Shown in pieces: positions 7,525 to 15,899 of a DNA stretch of 39,108 nt. The stretch is from Bryobacteraceae bacterium (GTDB lineage Bacteria; Acidobacteriota; Terriglobia; Bryobacterales; Bryobacteraceae), in assembly GCA_019187195.1 (NCBI GenBank), contig JABAQT010000039.1, positions 75,193-114,300 of the forward strand. Reading direction: 5' to 3'. Below the pieces are notes generated by a model. The model made no database searches. It was not told the DNA's origin and saw only the letters and a list, made by a program, of their open reading frames with translations. A program made the position numbers and the translations under genes. Every line of letters starts with the position of its first letter. Position 1 is the stretch's first letter.

Positions 7525-8793
7525 ATGCAGCGCCGCACCCTGTTGAGATCCGCCGCTGGTTTTGCGTGTCTGCGCCCGGGTTCGGGCGCGCGTGCCTTTG
7601 CGTTGTCGCGCGAAACAGCGGGCCTCGGCCCGGAGGAGGCCGCCCGCGATGAGAGGTATTGGCGCGAGATCCAACAGGCGTTTGAAGTGGACCGCAACAT
7701 CATCAACCTGAACAACGGCGGCGTCTCGCCCTCGCCGCGCCTGGTGATGGATGCGGTGCGGCGCTATCAGGAGTACAGCAACCTGGCTCCGGCGCATGTG
7801 CTGTGGCGCGTGCTCGAACCGGAGCTCGAATCCGTGCGCCGCCGCCTGGCGGATGCGTTTGGTTGCTCCGCCGAGGAACTGGCCATCACGCGGAACGCCT
7901 CCGAATCGCTCGAAATCTGCCAGTTGGGCCTCGACCTGAAGCGTGGCGACGAAGTGCTCACCACCGATCAGGACTATCCGCGCATGCTCACCACGTGGGA
8001 ACAGCGCGTGCGCCGTGAAGGCATCGTGCTGCGGAAGATCTCATTTCCCGTGCCGCCGCCATCGATGGATGACCTCTATCAGCGCTTTGAAGCCGCGATT
8101 ACTCCTCGCACGCGGGCTATCCTCCTCTGTCACATTACCAATCTGACGGGCCAGATCTTCCCCGTGCAGCGCATCTGCCGGATGGCGCGCGGCAAGGGAA
8201 TCAGCACCATCGTGGACGGCGCGCACGCCATTGCGCATTTCCCCTTCCGCCTGGCGGATCTCGAGTGCGATTACTATGGAGCGAGCCTGCACAAGTGGCT
8301 CACCGCGCCGCTTGGCACCGGCCTGCTCTATGTGCGGAAAGAGAAGATCCGCGGCCTCTGGCCGATGATGGCCGCGCCCGAATCCATGGCTGACAACATC
8401 CGCAAGTTCGAGGAAATCGGCACTCACCCGGCGGCCAATCATAACGCCATCGCGGAAGCGCTGGTGTTTTATGAAGGCATGGGAGCGGAGCGCAAAGCGG
8501 CGCGGTTGCGGTATCTGCGCAGTCTGTGGGTGGACCGCCTGGGGCGGTTGCCGGCTTTCGAACTTTTCACCAGCCGGGATCCGGAACAGAGTTGCGGGCT
8601 CGCTACCTTCGGTATTCGCGGAACTGATATGGCGGAGCTGGGCGCGCGGCTTTTCGAGAAGTACCGGGTTCTCACCACTCCCATCATTCGCCAGGATTAC
8701 AAAGGAATCCGGGTCACGCCGAATGTCTATACGACGCTGAAGGAGATCGATGTCTTCTGCACGGCCGTCGAGAAATTGACCCGCTTCGCGTAG
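7525..8793 (+). CDS. Exported class V aminotransferase-fold PLP enzyme (isopenicillin-N-epimerase-like)
   Basis: A 422-residue product. ATG 7525 is preceded by AAAGGAGA at four bases; the frame is open upstream from a GTG at 7393 but with no coding look. The N-terminus (MQRRTLLRSAAGFACL, then an Ala-rich stretch) resembles a Tat signal with a twin arginine at 3-4, so the enzyme may fold with its cofactor inside and be exported. The fold-type I PLP pattern is present: NLNNGGVSPSP near 61-71, the phosphate-binding region TRNASESLEI (122-131), D231 in DGAHA for the pyridine nitrogen, and Schiff-base Lys257 in SLHKWLTAPLGTGLL. Relatives include cysteine desulfurases, epimerases and aminotransferases; the 'SLHKW' form is typical of the isopenicillin-N-epimerase-like branch. 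Substrate unknown. It converges on the hexosaminidase gene with no clear terminator between them. Confidence 0.85.
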   Translation: MQRRTLLRSAAGFACLRPGSGARAFALSRETAGLGPEEAARDERYWREIQQAFEVDRNIINLNNGGVSPSPRLVMDAVRRYQEYSNLAPAHVLWRVLEPELESVRRRLADAFGCSAEELAITRNASESLEICQLGLDLKRGDEVLTTDQDYPRMLTTWEQRVRREGIVLRKISFPVPPPSMDDLYQRFEAAITPRTRAILLCHITNLTGQIFPVQRICRMARGKGISTIVDGAHAIAHFPFRLADLECDYYGASLHKWLTAPLGTGLLYVRKEKIRGLWPMMAAPESMADNIRKFEEIGTHPAANHNAIAEALVFYEGMGAERKAARLRYLRSLWVDRLGRLPAFELFTSRDPEQSCGLATFGIRGTDMAELGARLFEKYRVLTTPIIRQDYKGIRVTPNVYTTLKEIDVFCTAVEKLTRFA

Positions 8794-8863
8794 TCTTGTC
8801 CGGATTTGCGGCGCCGCGGCCGCCAAGTCTACACATGTTGACCCGCAGTGTGTATCCGAGCTA

Positions 8864-11800
8864 TCAGTGTTTCGCAACCCGCAGCAGCCACACTTGCGCC
8901 AATCGCGATTGCCTGCGCCAGTTGAGATGCTGCTCGTTTTCCGGTTGGTCGAAAGTAAGGATCAGCCGGCGGTCCTGCAGCGCCTCCGCCGGGACGGGGA
9001 ATTCCTTGAATTCACCCATCTCCCTGCCGTCGCTGAGTGGCGTGACGCGGATTCCATCCGCGCGGAGCAGGCACTGGCCGTAGCCGGAGGTTCGAACAAC
9101 GTAGGCCGCCGTGGAGTCAAGACCTTCGTAAACCATCCTGCGAGGCCACATGGTGGCCTGCCAGGAAAGGCGGGCTCGGCTCCTGCCCTGGTCCCACCAC
9201 CAGAAGGTTACATTCGATTCGCGGACGGCGCCGGGTTCGATCGAATCATCGATGCCGCGGATGACATGGGGGCTCTTCGAGATGTTGCCGGTGCTGTCAT
9301 AGAAGCTTCCGGGGCCGGGATTTTCCCAGGCCGCGAGAGCCTGAAGGCGGCGGCATTTTCCGGCTTCCGATGGAAGCGCGCGCACTTTCCGGAATTCATC
9401 CTCGAGCCACCAGCGGTTGTTCAGAGGATAGTCGACGAAGTCGAGAATGGCGCCGCGCTCTTCGCCGCTCGCGAAGTATTTTTCCACGCTCGTCTGGAGC
9501 CCGATCGAGTGGAACAGCCTGTCGCAGAGTCCGAAGATGCGGGCGCGGATTTCCGGGCTTTCCGGTTGGTTGACGGCGCGATTCAGAATATCGTCCGCCC
9601 GCGAGATGGCTGTTTCGGAGCCAAGTTTGTCCGCCTGGGCGAGGATGCCGTTGGCGCATTCCTCGAGCCGTGTTTCGCGCAGCAGGCGGCGGCGGACGTA
9701 AGCGTCGTAGTTGGCGCGCAGGAGGCACATCTGCCAGCGCCAGTTGGTTTCGAGCCGGGAAGCCTTGGCCTCGAGATCTTTCCACAGCAGCAGCGTGGAT
9801 TCGACCGCGCCGTTATCGCGAAGGGGTCCACGCCAGTTCTTCTCGAGTGCGAGGATGCCGTCAGCGGCTTCGTACGCAACGTCCGGCTGGAAGAAGACGC
9901 GCGCGTAATCGGCGAGGATGCCGCGCACGGAACTCTTCGGGTCCCAGGCAAGAGAACTCCAGACGACCTTGTTCACATCATCATGGGCGCCGTCCGAATA
10001 AGAGATGAAGCCGTCGCTCCAGGGCGCGAACCAGTTGTGAATGACTGCGTATTCGGTGGGACGCGGATTGATGGCTTCGCGGCCGAGCGTGAGAGCGTAT
10101 GCCTGGTCCCACGAGGGGACCTCGTACTGGCTGAGCTTGTTGTGTGTGATGTCGGGATAGAGCCGCAGTTGATAGCGCGCGGGAAGACGCCGGCGGGTTT
10201 CCTCGATGGGCGGGCTCGAAGGGCCGGCGACAAGTCCGCCCAGCCAGTCAGGGGACGAGCGCTCGATGTACCGGTAGATGTCATCCATCTGCTCCTTGTT
10301 GAACCATTGGAGAGAGAGCCAGATCTTCGCCCGTGGGTGTACGGGGCGCATGAGTCTGGCGACATCCTCGAGGAACGGGAGGACAAGATCGGGAGGGTTG
10401 CGTCCAGGGTCGCCTCCGGGAAAGAAGACGCCCGTGAGGGTAGGGCTGTCGCGGAGGAGTTCCCGGTAATCGGATAACATGCGCGAACGGCGGGCGGAGT
10501 CCCTGAGGTCGAAATCGGCGGGAGTCCACACCCAATAATCGAGGCCATAGCGGGCGCAGATTTCGCTGATGGCGCGGTTCATCTTGCCACGGTCCACCTT
10601 CATGACGGGCGACGGGCGGCCGTCCTGGAAGGGGATGTTCTCGATGCTGTTCGTGCCGAAGAAGGTGAGTTCGCGGATGTACTGCTCGTATTGGGCGATG
10701 GTCCAGGCGTCATAAGAGTTGGCCGTGTTGCGGTAGCCGAGTTGATGCCCACGGATGGGGTAGGAAGGGGAAGAGGCGATGTCGAGCGTTGCGGGGAATG
10801 AGAGTCTGCCCGGAGCCCACTCGAGGACGCGCAGCAGGCGGCCCACGCCAAAGAGAACACCGCGCGGACCGGCTCCTCTCACCCGGAGAACGGGCGCGGC
10901 ATTCCGCTGTTCGAGATACAGATGGTAGCCTTCGGCAGTCCCGGAGTTGTCCGCGCCGAGTACGATGGCCGGACCTTGAGCGGGCATTTCCGTCGAGATG
11001 GGCAAGCGGATGCCGGTGCGCTTTTCAATCTCTTCGGCCAGGACCGTGGCGGCTGTACGTTCGGCGGGTGGAAGCGCGCCTGTCCGGACGACGATGGAGG
11101 CGCGGGCCCACGCGACGGGGGATGAAGCGCCGCCGGCGGCCTCGATCAAGGCGCGAACCGGGCGGACGGCGGCGAGAATGACCTCGGCGCGCGGTTTTTC
11201 CATGCGGTCGAGAAGGGCGAGTTGCGCCCGCGCCCAACCGGTGGGCGCGCTATGCGAGGGCAGGTAGTCCAGTGCTCGAAGGCCGATGCCGCCGAGCGTC
11301 GCCAGATCAGCGGAAAGGCCCTCCACCTCGCGCAGCATGGGACTCGACTGGAAATAAGGCGCCAGCCGCTGATGATTATCACGCCAGCGGATGAGCGTCC
11401 CACGGGCGGTGTCCGGTGATCGCGCGTTCACCGACCGGATGGCGGCGCTGTCTCCGCTGGCGGCATCCACCATGCGGTTGAGCGGCGTGTCCTGGGCGTA
11501 CCGCCGCGCCGTCTCGCGTCCTTCGATGCCAAGGGGGTCGAGCGCCGAGGCGAGTGTGCGGAGCGCATCTATCGGGGCCTGGGGAGCGATGCGCCGCAGC
11601 ATCGGACCGGCATTCCGGTTGTGGCGCGCGCCGCGCAAATCGAGGCGGCGGCTGATCTCCTCGAGACGTTCATACATGGCGGGGACTGAGACGAGCGAGG
11701 CGGGTGACCAGAAGCGCTCGGCGATGGCGGCGGTCTTCGGCCAGATTCGGGAGTCGATGGTTTCCGGGCTGATGAACTCGGTCCACATGCAGGCTTCGCC

Positions 11801-13111
11801 GCCGAGGATACGGGCGGCTGCTTCGGAGGGGAGGTTCGCGGCCGGACCCGCAAGCGGATCCACGGAGTAATACTTGCCGGCGGATTCGAGGTGGTCCAGA
11901 TAGTAGCCGTAGGATAGAAGGCCGCGATGGCCGCTCCGGACGGCGGCGGCTAGCGAGGCGTGGTCGCGCCAACTCTGCACCACGACATCCTTGGGGAGAT
12001 CCGGGTGCAGTACCTCATCCCATCCCATCATCGTCTTGCCGTGCCTGTTGACGATGGCCAGAACGCGCCGGTTGAAGTAGGCCTGCAATCCGGCCTCGTC
12101 CTTCAGATTGTGATTGCGGATGAATGTCTGGATGGCGGGGTTCCGCTTCCAGTGGTTGCCGTTGACCTCGTCGCCGCCGATGTGGAAATAGCGGCCGGGA
12201 AAGAGCGCGGCCATTTCGCCGATCAACCTGTCGATAAAGGCGTAGACGGGTTCGCGCGTGGGATCGAGCGCGGGGTCGTAGATGCCGAAGGTGTGGATGA
12301 TCGAGTAGGGTCCGGGGGCGCTGGCGAGTTCGGGGTAGCCGATGAGCCAGGTGGCGCAATGGCCCGGCATATCGAATTCGGGAACAATGCGGATACCGCG
12401 GTCGCGCGCGTAGTTGATGATATGGCGGATGTCGTTCCGGGAGTAGAAATCGCCCTCCGTGCCGAGCGTGTGAAGCTTGGGGAAGACCTTGCTTTCGACG
12501 CGGAAGCCCTGGTCGTCGGTGAGGTGCCAGTGGAAGACGTTGAGCTTCACGGCTTCCATGGCATCGAGCGTGCGCTCGATGACCGGCACCGGCATGAAGT
12601 GGCTGGTAACGTCGATGAGCAGGCCGCGCCAGGGGAAGCGCGGCGCATCTTCAATGGATACGGCGGGCGCGAAGAATCCGTCCGCGCCGAGCGAGACGAG
12701 TTGCAGAAAAGTCTGGAGGCCACGCATGGCTCCAAGAATTGTGCCGGCGGTGAGACGCGCCTGACGGGGGCTGACTTCGAGATGATAGGCTTCGGAATCC
12801 CCAAGTTCATCCGGCCGGTCCGCGGTCTGCAGGCAAGTGATGAGCAAGGTGGCGGGGGAAGCGCCGGCGCGCGCCGTGGACAGCGGGATGCCGGTTTCAC
12901 GCGCCAGTTGAGCAAGGAAGCGGCGGGCGGCGCGGTCCAGGCGGGCGGGCGGCGGCGCGGTGAAGCCGATACGGAAATGTCCGTCCACGATAAGGGCTCC
13001 CGAACCGCGCTCGACTCTCGAGGGCATGGGCATGAGCGCCAGGTCCGGGGCGGCGGCCGCGCCAGGCACGGCGGCGAGCAGGCTGCAAAGCAACAGTTGT
13101 CTTGCGGTCAT
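8864..13111 (-). CDS. Secreted GH20 beta-N-acetylhexosaminidase fused to a second glycoside-hydrolase-like module
   Basis: A 1415-residue product with a signal peptide (MTARQLLLCSLLAAVPGAAAA). Module 1: GH20 N-terminal domain at about 24-155 and the GH20 barrel at about 158-470, beginning FPWRGLLIDVTSHF and carrying the catalytic pair Asp314-Glu315 in HIGGDEV, plus HWHLTDDQGFR (194-204) and WTEF (443-446). GH20 enzymes cleave terminal GlcNAc/GalNAc by substrate-assisted catalysis. A helical linker covers about 475-660. Module 2 starts again with a zincin-like/20b-like domain (about 670-780, 'AEEIEKRTGIRLPIS..IVLGADN..GYHLYLE..GVLFGVGRLLR'). It continues as a barrel-like domain (about 785-1060, 'YPIRGHQLGYRNTANSYDAW', 'FFGTNSIENIPF'), a helical part and a beta-rich C-terminus. 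Module 2 recalls GH67/GH115/GH84-like architectures, but I cannot name its family. The total is about twice a normal GH20 enzyme. The gene starts three bases after the permease stop, so the two are an operon. Confidence 0.87.
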   Translation of the reverse strand: MTARQLLLCSLLAAVPGAAAAPDLALMPMPSRVERGSGALIVDGHFRIGFTAPPPARLDRAARRFLAQLARETGIPLSTARAGASPATLLITCLQTADRPDELGDSEAYHLEVSPRQARLTAGTILGAMRGLQTFLQLVSLGADGFFAPAVSIEDAPRFPWRGLLIDVTSHFMPVPVIERTLDAMEAVKLNVFHWHLTDDQGFRVESKVFPKLHTLGTEGDFYSRNDIRHIINYARDRGIRIVPEFDMPGHCATWLIGYPELASAPGPYSIIHTFGIYDPALDPTREPVYAFIDRLIGEMAALFPGRYFHIGGDEVNGNHWKRNPAIQTFIRNHNLKDEAGLQAYFNRRVLAIVNRHGKTMMGWDEVLHPDLPKDVVVQSWRDHASLAAAVRSGHRGLLSYGYYLDHLESAGKYYSVDPLAGPAANLPSEAAARILGGEACMWTEFISPETIDSRIWPKTAAIAERFWSPASLVSVPAMYERLEEISRRLDLRGARHNRNAGPMLRRIAPQAPIDALRTLASALDPLGIEGRETARRYAQDTPLNRMVDAASGDSAAIRSVNARSPDTARGTLIRWRDNHQRLAPYFQSSPMLREVEGLSADLATLGGIGLRALDYLPSHSAPTGWARAQLALLDRMEKPRAEVILAAVRPVRALIEAAGGASSPVAWARASIVVRTGALPPAERTAATVLAEEIEKRTGIRLPISTEMPAQGPAIVLGADNSGTAEGYHLYLEQRNAAPVLRVRGAGPRGVLFGVGRLLRVLEWAPGRLSFPATLDIASSPSYPIRGHQLGYRNTANSYDAWTIAQYEQYIRELTFFGTNSIENIPFQDGRPSPVMKVDRGKMNRAISEICARYGLDYWVWTPADFDLRDSARRSRMLSDYRELLRDSPTLTGVFFPGGDPGRNPPDLVLPFLEDVARLMRPVHPRAKIWLSLQWFNKEQMDDIYRYIERSSPDWLGGLVAGPSSPPIEETRRRLPARYQLRLYPDITHNKLSQYEVPSWDQAYALTLGREAINPRPTEYAVIHNWFAPWSDGFISYSDGAHDDVNKVVWSSLAWDPKSSVRGILADYARVFFQPDVAYEAADGILALEKNWRGPLRDNGAVESTLLLWKDLEAKASRLETNWRWQMCLLRANYDAYVRRRLLRETRLEECANGILAQADKLGSETAISRADDILNRAVNQPESPEIRARIFGLCDRLFHSIGLQTSVEKYFASGEERGAILDFVDYPLNNRWWLEDEFRKVRALPSEAGKCRRLQALAAWENPGPGSFYDSTGNISKSPHVIRGIDDSIEPGAVRESNVTFWWWDQGRSRARLSWQATMWPRRMVYEGLDSTAAYVVRTSGYGQCLLRADGIRVTPLSDGREMGEFKEFPVPAEALQDRRLILTFDQPENEQHLNWRRQSRLAQVWLLRVAKH

Positions 13112-13114
13112 GGT

Positions 13115-14455
13115 TCAGAATTCGAACTCCGGAGCCTCGCCCGGCGAGCGGCGCGACTGGATGAGGTGATACAGGAAGCCGGCGGCAAACCATGCGGCTC
13201 CCACCATTTTTGCCGGTTTCGACAGGTTTAGCCAGATCGAGAGGCAAAAGAAGAAACCGAAAGCCGGCAACAGGACGCCGGAAAAATAGCCGTGTCCGGG
13301 TTCGAGAAAGCGGACGCGGAAAGAGTGGCGGATCACGGCCGCGTTGACGCCCATGAACGCCAGGAAAGCGCCGAAGTTGATCAGTTCAGCGGAGCGTTCG
13401 TAGTTGAGAACCAGCGCTCCGGCGCAGGAGACGGCGCCCACGAGGATGACGTTATACACCGGCACGGACGACCGCGGCCCAAGTGTGGTGAAGAAGTTCG
13501 CGGGCAGCGCTCCGGCGCGTCCCATCCCGTAGAGCAGGCGCGCAACTCCGGTCTGCGCGGTAAGTCCGGAGCCGATGTTAGCCACGATGAGAATGAGCGC
13601 CATGGCGTGGAACAGCCACTCCCCGCCCACCTTGCGGCTGACGTCGAGAAAAGCGGTTTCGAGGTTGGGAAAGGTATGGTAGTCGGGCCAGACCATCTGC
13701 GCCAGGTAGACCTGCAGCCCGCCGAAGATTCCGGTGAACAGGCAGACGGCGACGGCGGCCAGCAGAATGTTGCGGCGCGGATTCTCCACCTCCTCGGCGA
13801 GTGTTGTGACCCCGTCAAAACCTCCATACGTCAGCGCGGCGACCGAGGTGGCGGTGAGAATCGCGCCGGTGTGGAACGTCCGGGGGTCGTAGAAAGGCCG
13901 GGCCGAGACGAGAGCGCCCCAGTGCCCGCCGCCAAGCAGCAGGCGCAGGGCGAGAACGAGAAACGCGGAAATCACCACGGTCATGATGATCATCAGCAGC
14001 AGGTTTGCGCGGGCGGTGAACCGGATGCCCCGCAGGTTGACGGCGGTGATGGTTCCGGAAAACAGCACGACCCAGACCACGTAGGGAACTTGCGGCATGA
14101 GTTTGCCGAGAGTGAGCGCGCCATAGATTGTGCAGATGAGAGGAACCAGCAGGTAGTCGAGAAACATCGCCCATCCAGTGAGAAAACCGAACCGGCGGTT
14201 GAGGCCGCGGCTCACATAGGTGTAGGCGGAACCGGCCGAAGGGTAGAGGGCGGCCATGCGTCCGTAACTTACCGCCGTCAGCGCCATGGCCACCATCGCC
14301 AGAAGAATGGTGGTGATGGCGTGCCCGTTCGAAAGTTGCTGGGCTATGCCGAAAAGCGGAACGGGGGCTATCGGCATGACAAGAACGATTCCGTAGAGGA
14401 TGAGGTCGGAAAGAGAGAGGACACGTTGCAGGCGCGGTTTGGGGGGCGCGGTCAT
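13115..14455 (-). CDS. APC-superfamily amino acid/polyamine permease
   Basis: A 446-residue product with about twelve membrane helices. The first helix carries the unwound-helix signature region (SLSDLILYGIVLVMPIAPVPLFG), and the loop after helix 2-3 shows SAGSAYTYVSRGLNRRFGFLTGW, the classic APC pattern. It also has the conserved 'YGGFDGVTTLAEEVENPRRNI' segment (helix 6 to loop), typical of APA-type transporters, close to the putrescine-importer branch. Such permeases import amino acids or amines by proton symport or exchange. Being first in an operon with the hexosaminidase is unusual for an amino acid carrier; uptake of an amine or amino-sugar-related product is possible but inferred. The ATG at 14455 has no good ribosome-binding site; the predicted leader is only about 15 bases. 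Confidence 0.88.
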   Translation of the reverse strand: MTAPPKPRLQRVLSLSDLILYGIVLVMPIAPVPLFGIAQQLSNGHAITTILLAMVAMALTAVSYGRMAALYPSAGSAYTYVSRGLNRRFGFLTGWAMFLDYLLVPLICTIYGALTLGKLMPQVPYVVWVVLFSGTITAVNLRGIRFTARANLLLMIIMTVVISAFLVLALRLLLGGGHWGALVSARPFYDPRTFHTGAILTATSVAALTYGGFDGVTTLAEEVENPRRNILLAAVAVCLFTGIFGGLQVYLAQMVWPDYHTFPNLETAFLDVSRKVGGEWLFHAMALILIVANIGSGLTAQTGVARLLYGMGRAGALPANFFTTLGPRSSVPVYNVILVGAVSCAGALVLNYERSAELINFGAFLAFMGVNAAVIRHSFRVRFLEPGHGYFSGVLLPAFGFFFCLSIWLNLSKPAKMVGAAWFAAGFLYHLIQSRRSPGEAPEFEF

Positions 14456-14477
14456 GCGGGAAGTGACTTTCCGTTCC

Positions 14478-14507
14478 AGAGTAGAGTGGCGGGAGTGCGG
14501 AAGTCAA
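14478..14507 (-). promoter_or_regulatory. Candidate promoter of the permease-hexosaminidase operon
   Basis: On the minus strand TTGACT (complement of 14502-14507) and TACTCT (complement of 14478-14483) are 18 bases apart. Transcription would start near 14471, 15-16 bases before the permease ATG. An inverted repeat lies three bases upstream of the -35 box. Confidence 0.55.
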
Positions 14508-14510
14508 TAC

Positions 14511-14534
14511 ATTTCTACCAATCTTAATAGAAAT
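14511..14534. promoter_or_regulatory. Inverted repeat, candidate operator of the ROK regulator
   Basis: ATTTCTA (14511-14517) and TAGAAAT (14528-14534) form a perfect 7-bp inverted repeat with a 10-base spacer. Size (24 bp), A/T-rich arms and position next to the permease -35 box resemble operators of ROK repressors such as NagC/Mlc. The left half TTCTACCAAT recurs with one mismatch inside the receptor promoter at 17251 (TTCTACCGAT) and partly at 17160. Confidence 0.6.
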
Positions 14535-14590
14535 GCTTGGCGCATAGACGATCTCGTCGGCTTCTTTTTGCCGGATTCGTTAATAATCGC

Positions 14591-14619
14591 TTGACGCCGT
14601 CCGGGAATGTGATTAGGCT
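14591..14619 (+). promoter_or_regulatory. Promoter of the ROK regulator gene
   Basis: TTGACG at 14591-14596, 17 bases, TAGGCT at 14614-14619. Boxes and spacing are nearly the same as in the TonB-receptor promoter at 17238. The short leader contains GGAGA/TCTCC (14623-14637), a 5-bp hairpin that holds the only Shine-Dalgarno-like sequence. Confidence 0.6.
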
Positions 14620-14642
14620 GAAGGAGAGCTGATCTCCGCGCG

Positions 14643-15890
14643 ATGAAACGAGTGAATGGAAAAGCTGAGCGGGACCTACACATAGTCGAGGCGGTGGTGA
14701 GGCGGCACGGTCCGATATCGCGGGCGCGGATTCACGAACTCACCGGCATCCGGCCAAGCGCCACCTCGCAACTGGTGCGGCGCCTGTTGAAGGAGGGCCG
14801 GCTGCTCGAAGCGGGTGTCGAGGAAGGCAGGCTCGGGCGGAAGGGCGTTCTTCTCGAACTGAACGAGGCGTATGCCTCCGCTCTTGGCATCGAGTTCGAC
14901 GATGAGACGGTGACGGCCGGGGTAACGGACTTGCATCCGCGCATCCGGCACAAAGTCACCGCGCGGACGCTCCTCGAGGAAGGTACGGAAGGACTGATCC
15001 GGCAATTGCTCGATGTGGCGCGGAGGGCGATTCGTGAAGCCGCCGTGCCGGCGGCGAGCCTGGTGGGCATTGGCGTGGCCGATCCAGGCCTGGTGGACAG
15101 CCAGCGGGGGGTGACCGTGACCTCTTCCACCATGCCCTTCTGGAAGCAGGTGCCGCTCAAGGAGATCTTCGAGCGTGAGTTCAACACGCCCGTGCAGGTG
15201 GAAACGAGGACCCGCGCCAAGGCGGTCGCCGAACACGAGGAAGACCTGGCCGATGGGGCCGGCAGCATGGTGTATGTCGACTATGGCAGCGGGATCGGAG
15301 CGGGGCTGTACGTCGATGGCCGGCTTCTTTACGGGCAGGGTTCGGCGGCCGGCGAGTTCGGGCACACCCACGTTACGGAAGACGGACCCATCTGCAATTG
15401 CGGGAGTTTCGGATGCCTGGAAGCGTTTGCGGGCATCCGGGCGGTGGAAGCGCGCCTGCGCCGCATCATCGCCGAAGGCGGCCAGACGGACGTGCTCGAC
15501 ATGGCGGACGGGGATCCGGCACGGATTACCGGGTGGATGGTGTTTCAGGCCGCAAGCCGCGGAGACAAGGCCGCGAGCAGCATCGTCGCCGAGGTTGGGC
15601 GTTACCTGGCGCTAGGCATTGCGAACCTGGTGAACCTGTTCAATCCGGGAGTCGTGGTTCTGGATGCCACTTTGGGGGAGGCCGGGCAGGAGTTGCTGGA
15701 ACAGATTTCGGGAATCGTGCGGAGGAAGGCGCTGCGGGAGTCGGCCGCGCAGGCCGTGATCCGCTACGCGCGCGTCAGGGAAAGCGCCGGAGTGTTGGGC
15801 GTGGCGCGGATCGCACTGGCGAAACACTTCGAGATTCCCGCGTTCAAACCGCCGCCGTTTCTGCTCGAAGAGCGCGGCTATGGGAAATAG
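14643..15890 (+). CDS. ROK-family transcriptional regulator (NagC/Mlc-like)
   Basis: A 415-residue product. An N-terminal winged helix-turn-helix spans about 10-70 (VRRHGPISRARIHELTGIRPSATSQLVRRLLKEGRL), followed by the ROK sugar-binding fold. The ROK signature GEFGHTHVTEDGPICNCGSFGCLE (237-260) supplies the zinc site (His241/243, Cys251, Cys253, Cys258) and the sugar-contacting E and H. The first glycine-rich motif is VGIGVADPG (141-149). The catalytic 'DNDAN'-type motif of ROK kinases is replaced by VETRTRAKAVAE (186-197), so it should bind but not phosphorylate sugar. NagC- and Mlc-type members repress amino-sugar or glucose genes until their sugar ligand binds. It lies between the hexosaminidase operon and the aminotransferase/receptor genes, so it probably controls both sides through the TTCTACC elements. 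Confidence 0.9.
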   Translation: MKRVNGKAERDLHIVEAVVRRHGPISRARIHELTGIRPSATSQLVRRLLKEGRLLEAGVEEGRLGRKGVLLELNEAYASALGIEFDDETVTAGVTDLHPRIRHKVTARTLLEEGTEGLIRQLLDVARRAIREAAVPAASLVGIGVADPGLVDSQRGVTVTSSTMPFWKQVPLKEIFEREFNTPVQVETRTRAKAVAEHEEDLADGAGSMVYVDYGSGIGAGLYVDGRLLYGQGSAAGEFGHTHVTEDGPICNCGSFGCLEAFAGIRAVEARLRRIIAEGGQTDVLDMADGDPARITGWMVFQAASRGDKAASSIVAEVGRYLALGIANLVNLFNPGVVVLDATLGEAGQELLEQISGIVRRKALRESAAQAVIRYARVRESAGVLGVARIALAKHFEIPAFKPPPFLLEERGYGK

Positions 15891-15899
15891 GAGGTACAA

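Noticed and set aside
8794..8863. GC palindrome GCGGCGCCGC between the convergent PLP-enzyme and hexosaminidase genes as a terminator
   Set aside because: The stem is self-overlapping with no loop and no T-run follows in either direction.
8867..10477. A 536-codon open frame on the plus strand, opposite the hexosaminidase gene
   Set aside because: It is a shadow frame caused by high G+C at third positions. The minus-strand frame has catalytic motifs and a signal peptide; this one has no domain, no ribosome-binding site and skewed composition.
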